Assembly: GCF_024666525.1 (NCBI RefSeq)
Contig: NZ_CP088294.1
Coordinates: 1,736,001-1,800,000 of the forward strand
Direction: 5' to 3'
Source of the DNA: Pseudomonas sp. J452
GTDB taxonomy: Bacteria > Pseudomonadota > Gammaproteobacteria > Pseudomonadales > Pseudomonadaceae
Length of the DNA: 64,000 nucleotides
The position numbers and the translations under genes are program-made. Positions 1 through 7,500 of the stretch are shown piece after piece; the stretch's first letter is position 1, and the number at the start of each line of letters is the position of its first letter. The notes beneath the pieces were generated by a model. That model was not told where the DNA came from. It did not search any database and saw only the letters and a program-made list of their open reading frames with translations.

Positions 1-168
1 TGGCTCCTACAAAAGCGTGTGCTGAATAACAATATCTACAACCTTTGCCAGTCCGCGGGTGGATGACCGCCCCGTGGAAAACTACGCAGCCTTTCCCACT
101 GATGCGCTCAGGCAGGCCTCTGCTGACGATGCGTCTGTCCTGCGGGATGACTGCCGCACCGCGTCGAC

Positions 169-1218
169 TTAACCGGCGTCCGCCGACCTTTGCTGCAACT
201 GCTCGGCCAGTTGCCCGAGTGCCTGGCCGTGTTGCTGCAGCTCAGTCATGGCGCTGGTATCCAGCGGCGGCAGGTTGATGGCGTTGGCCTGGTCGGCGCT
301 TGCCTGCAGCAGTTGCTCCAGCTGGGCGGCGGCATCCAGGGCCTGGCTGTGCTGCTGAGCGAGCGTGGCGATGTGTTCGGCAATCTGCAGGCGGGCGTCC
401 TCGACAGCTGACTGATCGGCCTCGGCCAGGCTGCAGGCGTGTTGGTCGGCGCGCTGCAGATCGTCGCGCATGCCGAGCACGGTACGGCGGATCTCCTGGG
501 AGAAGTCGGCTGAACGGCTGGACAGGGCGCGCACCTCGTCGGCGACCACGGCGAAGCCGCGTCCGCTGTCGCCCGCTCGCGCGGCCTCGATGGCAGCATT
601 CAGAGCGAGCAGGTTGGTCTGCTTGGCAATCGAGTCCATGTCATCGCTGGCGCGCAGGATCGCCTCGGCCTGGGTGGTGACCTGGCGCATCTGGCTGGCC
701 AGTTCGCCGGCCTGCTGGCGGCTTTGCTGCAGGCTGGCGGTCAGGCTGGTGAGGGCTGCTTCGCTGCCTGGTAGCGCGGCCTGGGTGGCAGTGGTCTGGA
801 TCGGCGCCAGCAGGTGCGCGGCTTGTGTGCGCTGCTCGGCCAGTTGCTCGGTCAATTGCTGCCAGTGCTGATGCTGAACGGAGTCATGGGCGTGCAGCTG
901 CTGTTGCAACTGCTCCAGCTGCTGCAGCTGGGTGGCGCTATGGCTGCTCAGGTCGGCGGCCAGCGGCGGCAGCCAGTCGGGCGTGGTGGGGATGCTGGGG
1001 CGCGGTTGTATCAGCGCCTGCCAGTGGGTCGCCGTGGCCAGTGCCGGCAACAGGCCGAGGCTGAGGATGGCGCCGCAGGGCACGGCAATCCACAGCGGCA
1101 GACCGCCCCAGAGCGCCGCGCCGATCAGCAGCCAGGGCACGATCTGCAACGCCAGGGCGGCCGGGCTGAAGGCTTTCGGTGGAATCTCGTGGATATCGGA
1201 AAAGCGCGTGCTGTGCAT
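169..1218 (-). CDS. Short methyl-accepting chemotaxis protein without a periplasmic sensor
   Basis: This protein of 349 residues is a chemoreceptor-type signal transducer. Two hydrophobic segments lie close together at about residues 21-40 and 41-62, so it is membrane-anchored but has almost no periplasmic domain. A Gln-rich, coiled-coil-like stretch follows at about 95-135. The conserved signalling hairpin tip is at about 193-236, with [20 protein letters not shown] followed by [12 protein letters not shown], which is the CheA/CheW-contacting motif of this family. It has no recognisable HAMP, PAS or ligand-binding domain and is shorter than typical receptors of about 540 residues. It probably senses a cytoplasmic or membrane cue, or works as an accessory signalling protein; the ligand is unknown. 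The family call is very secure, the specific role is not. Confidence 0.9.
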   Translation of the reverse strand: MHSTRFSDIHEIPPKAFSPAALALQIVPWLLIGAALWGGLPLWIAVPCGAILSLGLLPALATATHWQALIQPRPSIPTTPDWLPPLAADLSSHSATQLQQLEQLQQQLHAHDSVQHQHWQQLTEQLAEQRTQAAHLLAPIQTTATQAALPGSEAALTSLTASLQQSRQQAGELASQMRQVTTQAEAILRASDDMDSIAKQTNLLALNAAIEAARAGDSGRGFAVVADEVRALSSRSADFSQEIRRTVLGMRDDLQRADQHACSLAEADQSAVEDARLQIAEHIATLAQQHSQALDAAAQLEQLLQASADQANAINLPPLDTSAMTELQQHGQALGQLAEQLQQRSADAG

Positions 1219-1256
1219 GGCTGGCCGTGAACACGGACTCCTGGCTGGAATGAGTG

Positions 1257-1274
1257 GCCCGCCATGTGGCGGGC
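1257..1274. other. Inverted repeat between msrA and the chemoreceptor gene
   Basis: An 8-bp perfect stem (GCCCGCCA/TGGCGGGC) with a 2-base loop lies between the end of msrA and the start of the downstream chemoreceptor gene. No T-run follows on either strand, so it is at best a weak terminator or attenuating hairpin. Confidence 0.35.
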
Positions 1275-1299
1275 GGGCTGCCAGTGAGTGTAAGCGTTC

Positions 1300-1947
1300 T
1301 TAGGCGGGCAGGCACACGCCGGTGCCGCCCAACCCACAGTAGCCGCCGGGATTTTTCGCCAGGTACTGCTGGTGGTAGGCCTCGGCGTAATAGAAGGTCG
1401 GCGCCTCGGCGATTTCGGTGGTGATGGGGCCGAAGCCGGCGCGCTCCAGCTGGCCCTGGAACATCACCTGGCTGACTTCCGCCGCCTGCAGCTGGGCATC
1501 GTCGCTGCAGTAGATGGCCGAGCGGTACTGGGTGCCGACATCGTTGCCCTGGCGCATGCCCTGGGTCGGGTTGTGCGCTTCCCAGAACACCTTGAGCAGG
1601 GCGTCATAGCTGGTCTGCTGCGGGTCGAAGACCACCAGCACCACTTCGGTATGGCCGGTCAGGCCGGAGCAGACTTCGTCATAGCTCGGGTTCGGTGTAT
1701 GTCCGCCGGCATAGCCGACTGCTGTACTCCACACCCCCGGTTGCTGCCAGAAGCGCCGCTCGGCGCCCCAGAAGCAGCCGAGGGCGAACACCGCCTGCTG
1801 CAGGCCGGCGGGGAAGGGCGGCTGCAGCGGGTTGCCGTTGACGAAGTGCTGGGCCGGCACCGGCATGGGCGTGGCGCGACCGGGCAGGGCCTGTTCGGCC
1901 GTCGGCAGTTCGAGCTTGTGAGCAAGGATTTGCGAGCGCAGGACCAT
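1300..1947 (-). CDS. msrA: Peptide-methionine (S)-S-oxide reductase MsrA
   Basis: MsrA repairs oxidised proteins by reducing the S-epimer of methionine sulfoxide, using thioredoxin as reductant. The protein has 215 residues, the usual length for Pseudomonas MsrA. The catalytic GCFWGAER motif carries the nucleophilic Cys at residue 58. Further Cys residues near the C-terminus ([10 protein letters not shown]) fit the resolving/recycling cysteines of this subfamily. The N-terminal extension of about 50 residues ahead of the catalytic motif is normal for the long MsrA form. It is transcribed in the same direction as the downstream chemoreceptor gene and the upstream dipA, an arrangement like that recalled for P. 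aeruginosa PA5018-PA5017. Confidence 0.96.
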   Translation of the reverse strand: MVLRSQILAHKLELPTAEQALPGRATPMPVPAQHFVNGNPLQPPFPAGLQQAVFALGCFWGAERRFWQQPGVWSTAVGYAGGHTPNPSYDEVCSGLTGHTEVVLVVFDPQQTSYDALLKVFWEAHNPTQGMRQGNDVGTQYRSAIYCSDDAQLQAAEVSQVMFQGQLERAGFGPITTEIAEAPTFYYAEAYHQQYLAKNPGGYCGLGGTGVCLPA

Positions 1948-2085
1948 GGGCGTTCCTCGGTGCGGCAGAGTGGGCGGGTAATAGCTTACCCCGGTCAGGG
2001 TGACCGGTTGGCGCTAAGTGATAGACGTCGTCGAGCGGTAAAAATTACCAGCTTGCGGCTCTATCTCCGATTCAGAGGGAAGGGC

Positions 2086-4779
2086 TTACGCGCCCCGACA
2101 GGGATAGCGGCGCAGGCGCTCGATCAGCTCGCGGCTGGAGATCGGCCGGTCGAACAGGTAGCCCTGGCCGACGTCGCACTTGTGGCGACGCAGGAAGGCC
2201 AGCTGGGCGGCAGTCTCGATGCCTTCGGCGACCACCTTGAGCTTGAGGTTGTGGGCCATGGCGATCACTGCCGAGGTGATCTCCATGTCGTCCTGGTTCT
2301 CGGGGATGTCCTTGATGAAGCTGCGGTCGATCTTGATCACGTCGATCGGGAACTTCTTCAGGTAGCTCAGCGAGGAGTAGCCGGTGCCGAAGTCGTCCAT
2401 CGCCAGGGTCAGGCCCAGGGCCTTGAGGCGGGCGACTTGCTGGCGGGTGTCGTCAGTGCCTTCGAGCAGCAGGCTCTCGGTCAGCTCCAGCTCCAGCAGG
2501 TGCGGCGGCAGCTGTTCCTCGTCGAGGATGGCGGCGATCGAGCCGACCAGGTCGGGGTCGGTGAACTGCTTGGGCGACAGGTTGATCGCCACCTGTACCT
2601 GGCCCATGCCCAGGGCGGCCAGCTCCAGGCTGACGCGGCAGGCCTGGCGCGCCACCCACTTGCCGATCGGGATGATCAGCCCGGTTTCCTCGGCGACGCT
2701 GATGAACTGCTCCGGGTTGATCATGCCTTTGTCCGGATGCAGCCAGCGCAGCAGGGCTTCCAGGCCGGTGAGCTGGCCGGTCTTGAGGCACAGCTTGGGC
2801 TGGTAGTAGACCTCCAGCTCGTTTTGGGTGAGGGCGCGGCGCAGGTTGTTCTCGACGAACAACTTGTAGTGCGCCTCGGCGTTCAGCGCCTCGGTGAAGA
2901 TCTGCACCTGGTTCTTGCCATTGGCCTTGGCCTTATGCAGGGCCAGGCCGGCGTGCTTCATCAGCACATGCGGATCGTCGCCGTGGGCCGGCGCACAGGC
3001 CAGGCCGACCGAGGCGGTGACGCTGATCAGTTGATTGTCGACGAACAGCGGCTTGTCCAGGGTCAGGAGGATTTCCGCCGCCAGCTGCAGGCCGCCCTGC
3101 TCATCGGCGCCATCCAGCAGCACGGCGAATTCGTTGCTGGCGAAGCGCGCCAGGCTGGTGTTCTGGTTCAGGCTGTTGCGCAGGCGGCGGGCCAGGCTCG
3201 ACAGCAGCTTGTCGCCGGTCTGGTGGCCGAGGCTGTCGTTGATCCGCTTGAAGTTGTCGATGTCGACCAGCAGCAGATTGAACGGCCGCCCGTTGTTGCG
3301 CGCGAAGCGCTCTTCCAGGCTGCGGATGAAATACGGTCGATTGCCCAGACCGGTGAGGTTGTCGCTGTAGGCCAGGCGCTCGATGCGCTGTTGGGCCAGC
3401 TTGCCCTGGGTGATGTCTTCGTAGATGCCGATGTAGTGGGTCAGTTCGCCGTCGTCGTTGTACACCTTGGAGATCGACAGCTGGCCCCAGTAGGGCTCGA
3501 AGTTCTTGCGCCGGCTGCGGAATTCGCCCTGCCAGCTGCTGCGTTCGGCCAGCCCCGACTGTGGATCGAACAGCACGTCGCCGAGGTTTTCCAGGGCTGG
3601 CAGGTCGGAGATGCGTCGGCCGTGGACTTCCTCGCTGCTGTACTGGGTGATCGAGGTGAAGCTCGGGTTGACGTACTCCACCAGGCCGTCGCGGTCGATC
3701 AGCAGGAAGGCGCTGGCGCTCTGTTCGACGGCGCGCTGGAACAGGTGCAGGGCGCTGGTGGCGTCACGCCGCTGCTGATGGCTCATGACCTGGGCGAACT
3801 GATCGGCCAGCTCGCCGGCGAAGGCCACTTCGTCGCTCTGCCAGATCCGCGGTGCGCCGATGTGTTCCAGGCACAGCACGCCGACCACCTCGCCACCCAG
3901 GCGCACGCTGGCGTCGAGCATGGCATTGATGCCCAGCGGCTTCAGGTAGTCCTGCGCCAGTTCGGCGGTGCGCGGGTCGAGCAGGGCGTTGTGCGCGTCG
4001 ATGGCGCGGCCGCTGTGCAGGGCTTCCAGGTACTGCGGGTAGGGGCGCGCATCGATGGCGGTCGGCAGCTCGTGGCGGTCGATGTCGCGGCGGTACATGG
4101 CCACCGGCTGCAGGTTGTCGCCCTGCAGCAGCCAGACACTGGCGCGGGCCACGTCGTAGGTTTCGCAGGCAGCCTGGGTGATCAGCTCGGCGGCTTCCCT
4201 GAGCGGGTCCAGGGCGCGGTAGCGATGGCGCGCCAGGCGCACGATCAGGCTCTGCTGGGCGCGCGAGCGGATCAGGTGCTGCAGGTGCTCATCCTGGGCG
4301 CGCTGGTACAGCTCGACGGAGGCCTGCAGCTTGACGTTCTGCGCTTCGAGTTCCTGCAGGCGTTCGCCGGGGCTGTCGTCCTGCTTGGCGGTGACCAGCA
4401 GATAGCCGCGCAGCAGCGGACGGTTGTGCAGCAGATAGGGTTCGCCGATTTCCAGCAGGCTGAGGGTGCCGCGCGGCGAGTGCAGGTTGTAGCGCACCGT
4501 ATAGTGCTGGTTGGCGGCCAGTTGCTGCTGGATGGCGTCGTGCAGGCGGTAGCGTGCTTCCGGCTCCATCAGGCTGGCGAAAGGCGAGTCGATCAGTGCG
4601 CAGAGGTCGCTGGCCGCGACGCCCAGTTGGCGTTCGCAGGTCGGGTCCAGGTAGAGCAAGGCCCAGCTGGCCTCGTTCAAACGCTCGAAGCGCAGCATTC
4701 CCAGGCGCGATGGCACTGGCAACTGCGTCACAACCTCGGCCGCCGTACGGCTGGCGGCATCGGGATGGCTTTTCATCAA
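2086..4779 (-). CDS. dipA: c-di-GMP phosphodiesterase DipA (GAF-PAS-degenerate GGDEF-EAL)
   Basis: This is a multidomain c-di-GMP enzyme of about 897 residues. In order it has an N-terminal PAS-like region, a GAF-like domain (about 190-345), a PAS domain (about 350-470), a GGDEF domain (about 480-640) and an EAL domain (about 650-890). The GGDEF signature is degenerate (RFASNEF), so it should not synthesise c-di-GMP. The EAL domain keeps EALLRW, NLSPKQF, DDFGTGYSSL and the KIDRSF region, so phosphodiesterase activity is expected. The ASNEF signature and the place beside msrA and aceEF match P. aeruginosa DipA (PA5017), which promotes biofilm dispersal. I chose the ATG at 4777-4779, giving about the recalled family length. 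An in-frame ATG at 4828-4830 would add 17 residues but leaves only 25 bp to the divergent gene's start. Confidence 0.88.
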   Translation of the reverse strand: MMKSHPDAASRTAAEVVTQLPVPSRLGMLRFERLNEASWALLYLDPTCERQLGVAASDLCALIDSPFASLMEPEARYRLHDAIQQQLAANQHYTVRYNLHSPRGTLSLLEIGEPYLLHNRPLLRGYLLVTAKQDDSPGERLQELEAQNVKLQASVELYQRAQDEHLQHLIRSRAQQSLIVRLARHRYRALDPLREAAELITQAACETYDVARASVWLLQGDNLQPVAMYRRDIDRHELPTAIDARPYPQYLEALHSGRAIDAHNALLDPRTAELAQDYLKPLGINAMLDASVRLGGEVVGVLCLEHIGAPRIWQSDEVAFAGELADQFAQVMSHQQRRDATSALHLFQRAVEQSASAFLLIDRDGLVEYVNPSFTSITQYSSEEVHGRRISDLPALENLGDVLFDPQSGLAERSSWQGEFRSRRKNFEPYWGQLSISKVYNDDGELTHYIGIYEDITQGKLAQQRIERLAYSDNLTGLGNRPYFIRSLEERFARNNGRPFNLLLVDIDNFKRINDSLGHQTGDKLLSSLARRLRNSLNQNTSLARFASNEFAVLLDGADEQGGLQLAAEILLTLDKPLFVDNQLISVTASVGLACAPAHGDDPHVLMKHAGLALHKAKANGKNQVQIFTEALNAEAHYKLFVENNLRRALTQNELEVYYQPKLCLKTGQLTGLEALLRWLHPDKGMINPEQFISVAEETGLIIPIGKWVARQACRVSLELAALGMGQVQVAINLSPKQFTDPDLVGSIAAILDEEQLPPHLLELELTESLLLEGTDDTRQQVARLKALGLTLAMDDFGTGYSSLSYLKKFPIDVIKIDRSFIKDIPENQDDMEITSAVIAMAHNLKLKVVAEGIETAAQLAFLRRHKCDVGQGYLFDRPISSRELIERLRRYPCRGA

Positions 4780-4855
4780 GCGGTTGGCTTCCAGTATGCT
4801 GCTGGTGTTCAGGCCAAGAGCCTGTGTCATTAATCAAGTTCGGCAAGGGTGCATT

Positions 4856-5383
4856 ATGCAGCTGGGACTGACAAGAAGACTTAGCGGGTTATTGCTGTTA
4901 CTCAGCCTGGGTGGCGCCGCCCCCGCGGCAGTAGCGGCCGAGGCTCAGCTGGGCGGGGATGAGCAGGCGCGTTACCTGGCCGAGCTCAAGCGCCTGTACC
5001 TGACCCAGGACGAGCGCAAGGCGTTGCTGGCGCACAGCAATACCCTGCTGGATACCTATGCCCTGCGCGCCGCCTACCAGGTGGGCCAGGCGCAGCGCAA
5101 CGACCTACGTTACCAGCTGAGCGTGTCGGCGCCCGGCGAGTTGCTGGTGCGCCAGGAGGTGCGGGCGGAGAAGGGCATGGACCTGACCGTGAGCAACCAG
5201 CGCCTCTCGGTGTTCGGCCTCGACCCCTACATCCGCTACGAATGCCCGGCCACCGGCATCGTCTGCGTGCTGCAGAACCCGGCCGATGGCAGCCCCTGGT
5301 TGCGCGTACTGCGCGATCACCAGGGCGCGGCCGAACTGGCCAAGGCGATCAGTTTCCTGATCCGCAATATGCAGAAAAGCTGA
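4856..5383 (+). CDS. Conserved exported protein of unknown function
   Basis: The product has 175 residues. It starts with a clear signal peptide: basic MQLGLTRRL, a Leu-rich core, then GGAAPAAVAAEA with a likely cleavage near residue 25. The mature part is mostly helical with no domain I recognise; two Cys residues near the C-terminal third (YECPATGIVCVL) could form a disulfide. The ATG at 4856 is preferred over an upstream in-frame codon because AAGGG precedes it at good spacing and the signal peptide begins exactly there. It is divergent from dipA and followed by a strong hairpin. It is probably periplasmic; the function is unknown. Confidence 0.8.
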   Translation: MQLGLTRRLSGLLLLLSLGGAAPAAVAAEAQLGGDEQARYLAELKRLYLTQDERKALLAHSNTLLDTYALRAAYQVGQAQRNDLRYQLSVSAPGELLVRQEVRAEKGMDLTVSNQRLSVFGLDPYIRYECPATGIVCVLQNPADGSPWLRVLRDHQGAAELAKAISFLIRNMQKS

Positions 5384-5394
5384 GCCCGCACACG

Positions 5395-5420
5395 ACAAGG
5401 CCCGGAATTCCGGGCCTTGT
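5395..5420. terminator. Perfect 26-bp palindrome, probable terminator
   Basis: ACAAGGCCCGGAA is followed immediately by its reverse complement, giving a strong hairpin 11 bases after the stop of the exported-protein gene. The T-tract is poor (TTGTTGCATATATA), so termination is likely but not certain. Confidence 0.65.
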
Positions 5421-5436
5421 TGCATATATAGCCAGC

Positions 5437-5517
5437 AGAACCTGTTTGGGATCTTTTGAGCTAGAGCCCAACTTCAACGCAGCATGGCCGACGATCAAGA
5501 GAGCCCAAACAGGTTCT
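5437..5517. repeat. MITE-like dispersed element, short internally deleted copy (E1)
   Basis: This is an 81-bp element with perfect 14-bp terminal inverted repeats (AGAACCTGTTTGGG at 5437-5450, its complement at 5504-5517). Next to the termini it carries ATCTTTTGAGCTAGAGCC and AACGCAGCATGGCCGACGATCAAGAG. Both blocks recur in the longer copy at 44772-44970, so this copy looks like a deletion derivative lacking the middle of about 115 bp. No coding capacity is seen. Its right edge contributes the last base of the stop codon of the small minus-strand gene at 5517-5726. Confidence 0.85.
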
Positions 5518-5726
5518 CAGAGTACGGAGAAGGGCGCGGCGTCTTCGGCCTGCTCGACCCGGGCGCTGCTGAGTAGCACCTGGCGGAACGGTTTGCGCAG
5601 GCTGATAGCGGCCTTATAGGCGGTTTCCTCGGCCTCGGCTGCGCTGTGGCAGACGATGAAGAAGCTGTTGAGGTAGACCCGCCAGATAGGCGGCTGGCTC
5701 TCGATGGCGACGATGCGAATGTCCAC
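5517..5726 (-). CDS. Small conserved-looking protein, unknown function
   Basis: This minus-strand ORF of 69 residues begins MDIRIVAIESQPPIW. It has a balanced composition with an aromatic stretch (WRVYLNSFFIV) and a helical Ala/Glu-rich middle, unlike the shadow ORFs in the other frames. GGAG lies about 11 bases upstream of the ATG. The TGA stop is formed exactly at the edge of the MITE-like element at 5437-5517, so the native C-terminus may have been changed by insertion. I know no function. It lies just downstream of aceF but beyond that gene's terminator. Confidence 0.6.
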   Translation of the reverse strand: MDIRIVAIESQPPIWRVYLNSFFIVCHSAAEAEETAYKAAISLRKPFRQVLLSSARVEQAEDAAPFSVL

Positions 5727-5792
5727 TGCTGCTCCACCACGGCTTTAGATGGTCAGGGGAACCTTAGCAGTCGCGGCGAATCCTGCAGGCGT

Positions 5793-5826
5793 AAAAAAGC
5801 CGCCAGGCCCGGTTGGACATGGCGGC
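5793..5826 (-). terminator. Rho-independent terminator of aceE-aceF
   Basis: On the minus strand just after the aceF stop, a 7-bp stem (GCCGCCA at 5820-5826 against TGGCGGC at 5799-5805) is followed by six Ts (the A-run at 5793-5798). Outer complementary sequence (GGCGTAAA/TTTACGCC) can extend the stem. Confidence 0.75.
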
Positions 5827-5839
5827 CTGGTTTACGCCG

Positions 5840-7489
5840 TTACAGCAACATCGTGCGGATATCGCCGAGCACCTCGCCGAGGCGCTTGGTGAAGCGCGCG
5901 GCGGCGGCGCCGTTGATTACCCGGTGATCGTAGGACAACGACAGCGGCAGGGTCAGGCGCGGCTGGAAGGCCTTGCCGTCCCACACTGGCTGCATGGTCG
6001 CCTTGCTCACCCCGAGGATCGCCACTTCCGGCGCATTGACGATCGGCGTGAAGCCGGTGCCGCCAATATGGCCGAGGCTGGAGATGGTGAAACAGGCGCC
6101 CTGCATGGCGTCCACCGAGAGTTTCTTGGTGCGCGCCTTCTCCGCCAGTTCGGCGGCCTCGGCAGCCAGCTGCAGCAGGCTCTTCTGGTCGACGTCGCGT
6201 ATCACCGGGACCAGCAGGCCGTCCGGGGTGTCCACGGCGAAACCGATATGCACGTACTTCTTGCGGATCAGCGCCTTGCCGCTCGGCGCCAACGAGCTGT
6301 TGAAGTCCGGCAGCTCACGCAGCAGGTAGGCGCAGGCCTTGAGCAGCAGCGGCAGCACGGTCAGCTTGACTCCGGCCTTCTCCGCTACCGCCTTCTGCGC
6401 CACGCGGAAGGCTTCCAGCTCGGTGATGTCGGCGTTGTCGAACTGGGTCACGTGCGGCACGTTGAGCCAGCTGCGGTGCAGGTTGCTGGCGCCGACCTGC
6501 ATCAGGCGGGTCATCGGCACTTCTTCGATTGCGCCGAACTTGCTGAAGTCAACGATCGGAATCGGCGGGATGCCGGCGCCGCCGGAAGCGCCGGCAGCCG
6601 GCGCTTCCTTGGCCTTCTTCAGCATGGCCTGTACATAGGCCTGCACGTCTTCCTTGAGGATGCGGCCTTTCGGCCCGCTGCCGCTGATGGCGGCCAGGTC
6701 GACGCCGAACTCGCGGGCGGTCATGCGCACGGCAGGGCCGGCATGCACCTTGCTGCCGTCACGCACCGGCGCGGTGACCGCGGCTGCGGCGGCAGACAGG
6801 GCGGCGATCGCGCCGACTTCCGCGGCCACGGCCGGAGCGGCGCCGGCTGGGGTGGTGTGTACCGGCGCCGAGGCTGCGGGAGCTGGGGCTGGCGCTGCAG
6901 GGGCCGTCGGTGCAGCACCGGCCACGCGCAGTTTGATAATCAGGTCGCCGGTGCCGACGTCGGCGCCCAGCTGCACCAGCACGGCTTCCACGGTGCCGGC
7001 AGCCGGCGCGGGGATTTCCATGCTGGCCTTGTCCGACTCCAGGGTGATTAGCGACTGCTCGGCGCTGATCACGTCGCCGGCCTTGACCAGCACCTCGATA
7101 ACCTTGGCCTTGCCGGCCGAGCCGATGTCCGGCACCTGCACGTCCTGCACGCTTTCGGTGGCGGGTGCCGCTGCGGGAGCTGGTGTAGGTGCTGGGGCTG
7201 CGGGTGCGGCTTCTGCCGGAGCTGTGGTTGCAGGTGCTGGCGCCGCTACTGCAGCGTCCGCGCTGTCCAGCTCCAGCAATTCGTCGCCGGTTTTCAGTTT
7301 GTCGCCCAGCTTGACCTTCAGGGCGGTGATGACCCCGGCGCGTGGCGCGGGGATTTCCATGCTGGCCTTGTCCGACTCCAGGGTCAGCAGGCTCTGATCG
7401 GCTTCGATACGGTCGCCGACCTTGACCAGCAGTTCGATCACTTCACCCTCGCCACTGCCGATGTCGGGCACGCGAATCAATTCACTCAT
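5840..7489 (-). CDS. aceF: Pyruvate dehydrogenase E2, dihydrolipoamide acetyltransferase
   Basis: AceF transfers the acetyl group from E1 to CoA within the pyruvate dehydrogenase complex. The protein has 549 residues. Two N-terminal lipoyl domains each carry the lipoylation loop ESDKASMEIP (Lys 41 and about residue 160). They are separated by Ala/Pro-rich flexible linkers. A peripheral subunit-binding domain follows (about 245-285, AVRMTAREFGVDL and GPKGRILKEDV). The catalytic domain ends with the active-site signature SYDHRVINGA. The length and the two-lipoyl layout match Pseudomonas AceF. It lies 11 bases downstream of aceE in the same orientation, forming the aceEF operon. No lpd gene for E3 is in the window. 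Confidence 0.98.
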   Translation of the reverse strand: MSELIRVPDIGSGEGEVIELLVKVGDRIEADQSLLTLESDKASMEIPAPRAGVITALKVKLGDKLKTGDELLELDSADAAVAAPAPATTAPAEAAPAAPAPTPAPAAAPATESVQDVQVPDIGSAGKAKVIEVLVKAGDVISAEQSLITLESDKASMEIPAPAAGTVEAVLVQLGADVGTGDLIIKLRVAGAAPTAPAAPAPAPAASAPVHTTPAGAAPAVAAEVGAIAALSAAAAAVTAPVRDGSKVHAGPAVRMTAREFGVDLAAISGSGPKGRILKEDVQAYVQAMLKKAKEAPAAGASGGAGIPPIPIVDFSKFGAIEEVPMTRLMQVGASNLHRSWLNVPHVTQFDNADITELEAFRVAQKAVAEKAGVKLTVLPLLLKACAYLLRELPDFNSSLAPSGKALIRKKYVHIGFAVDTPDGLLVPVIRDVDQKSLLQLAAEAAELAEKARTKKLSVDAMQGACFTISSLGHIGGTGFTPIVNAPEVAILGVSKATMQPVWDGKAFQPRLTLPLSLSYDHRVINGAAAARFTKRLGEVLGDIRTMLL

Positions 7490-7500
7490 CGCTCAGCTCC

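Noticed and set aside
1..10. TGGCTCCTAC at the window start resembling the end of a REP element
   Set aside because: Only ten bases are visible and the partner arm would lie outside the window; nothing else in positions 1-168 looks like a gene.
1372..4833. 1153-residue open frame antisense to msrA and dipA
   Set aside because: It is the mirror of GC-rich codon usage in dipA; composition is rich in Gln, Val, Ala, Gly and Leu without domains, and dipA on the other strand has clear motifs.
5495..5740. 81-residue overlapping frame over the small gene at 5517-5726
   Set aside because: Its product is Ser/Pro/Arg-rich without a balanced composition and it runs through the MITE-like element; the other frame looks like a real protein.
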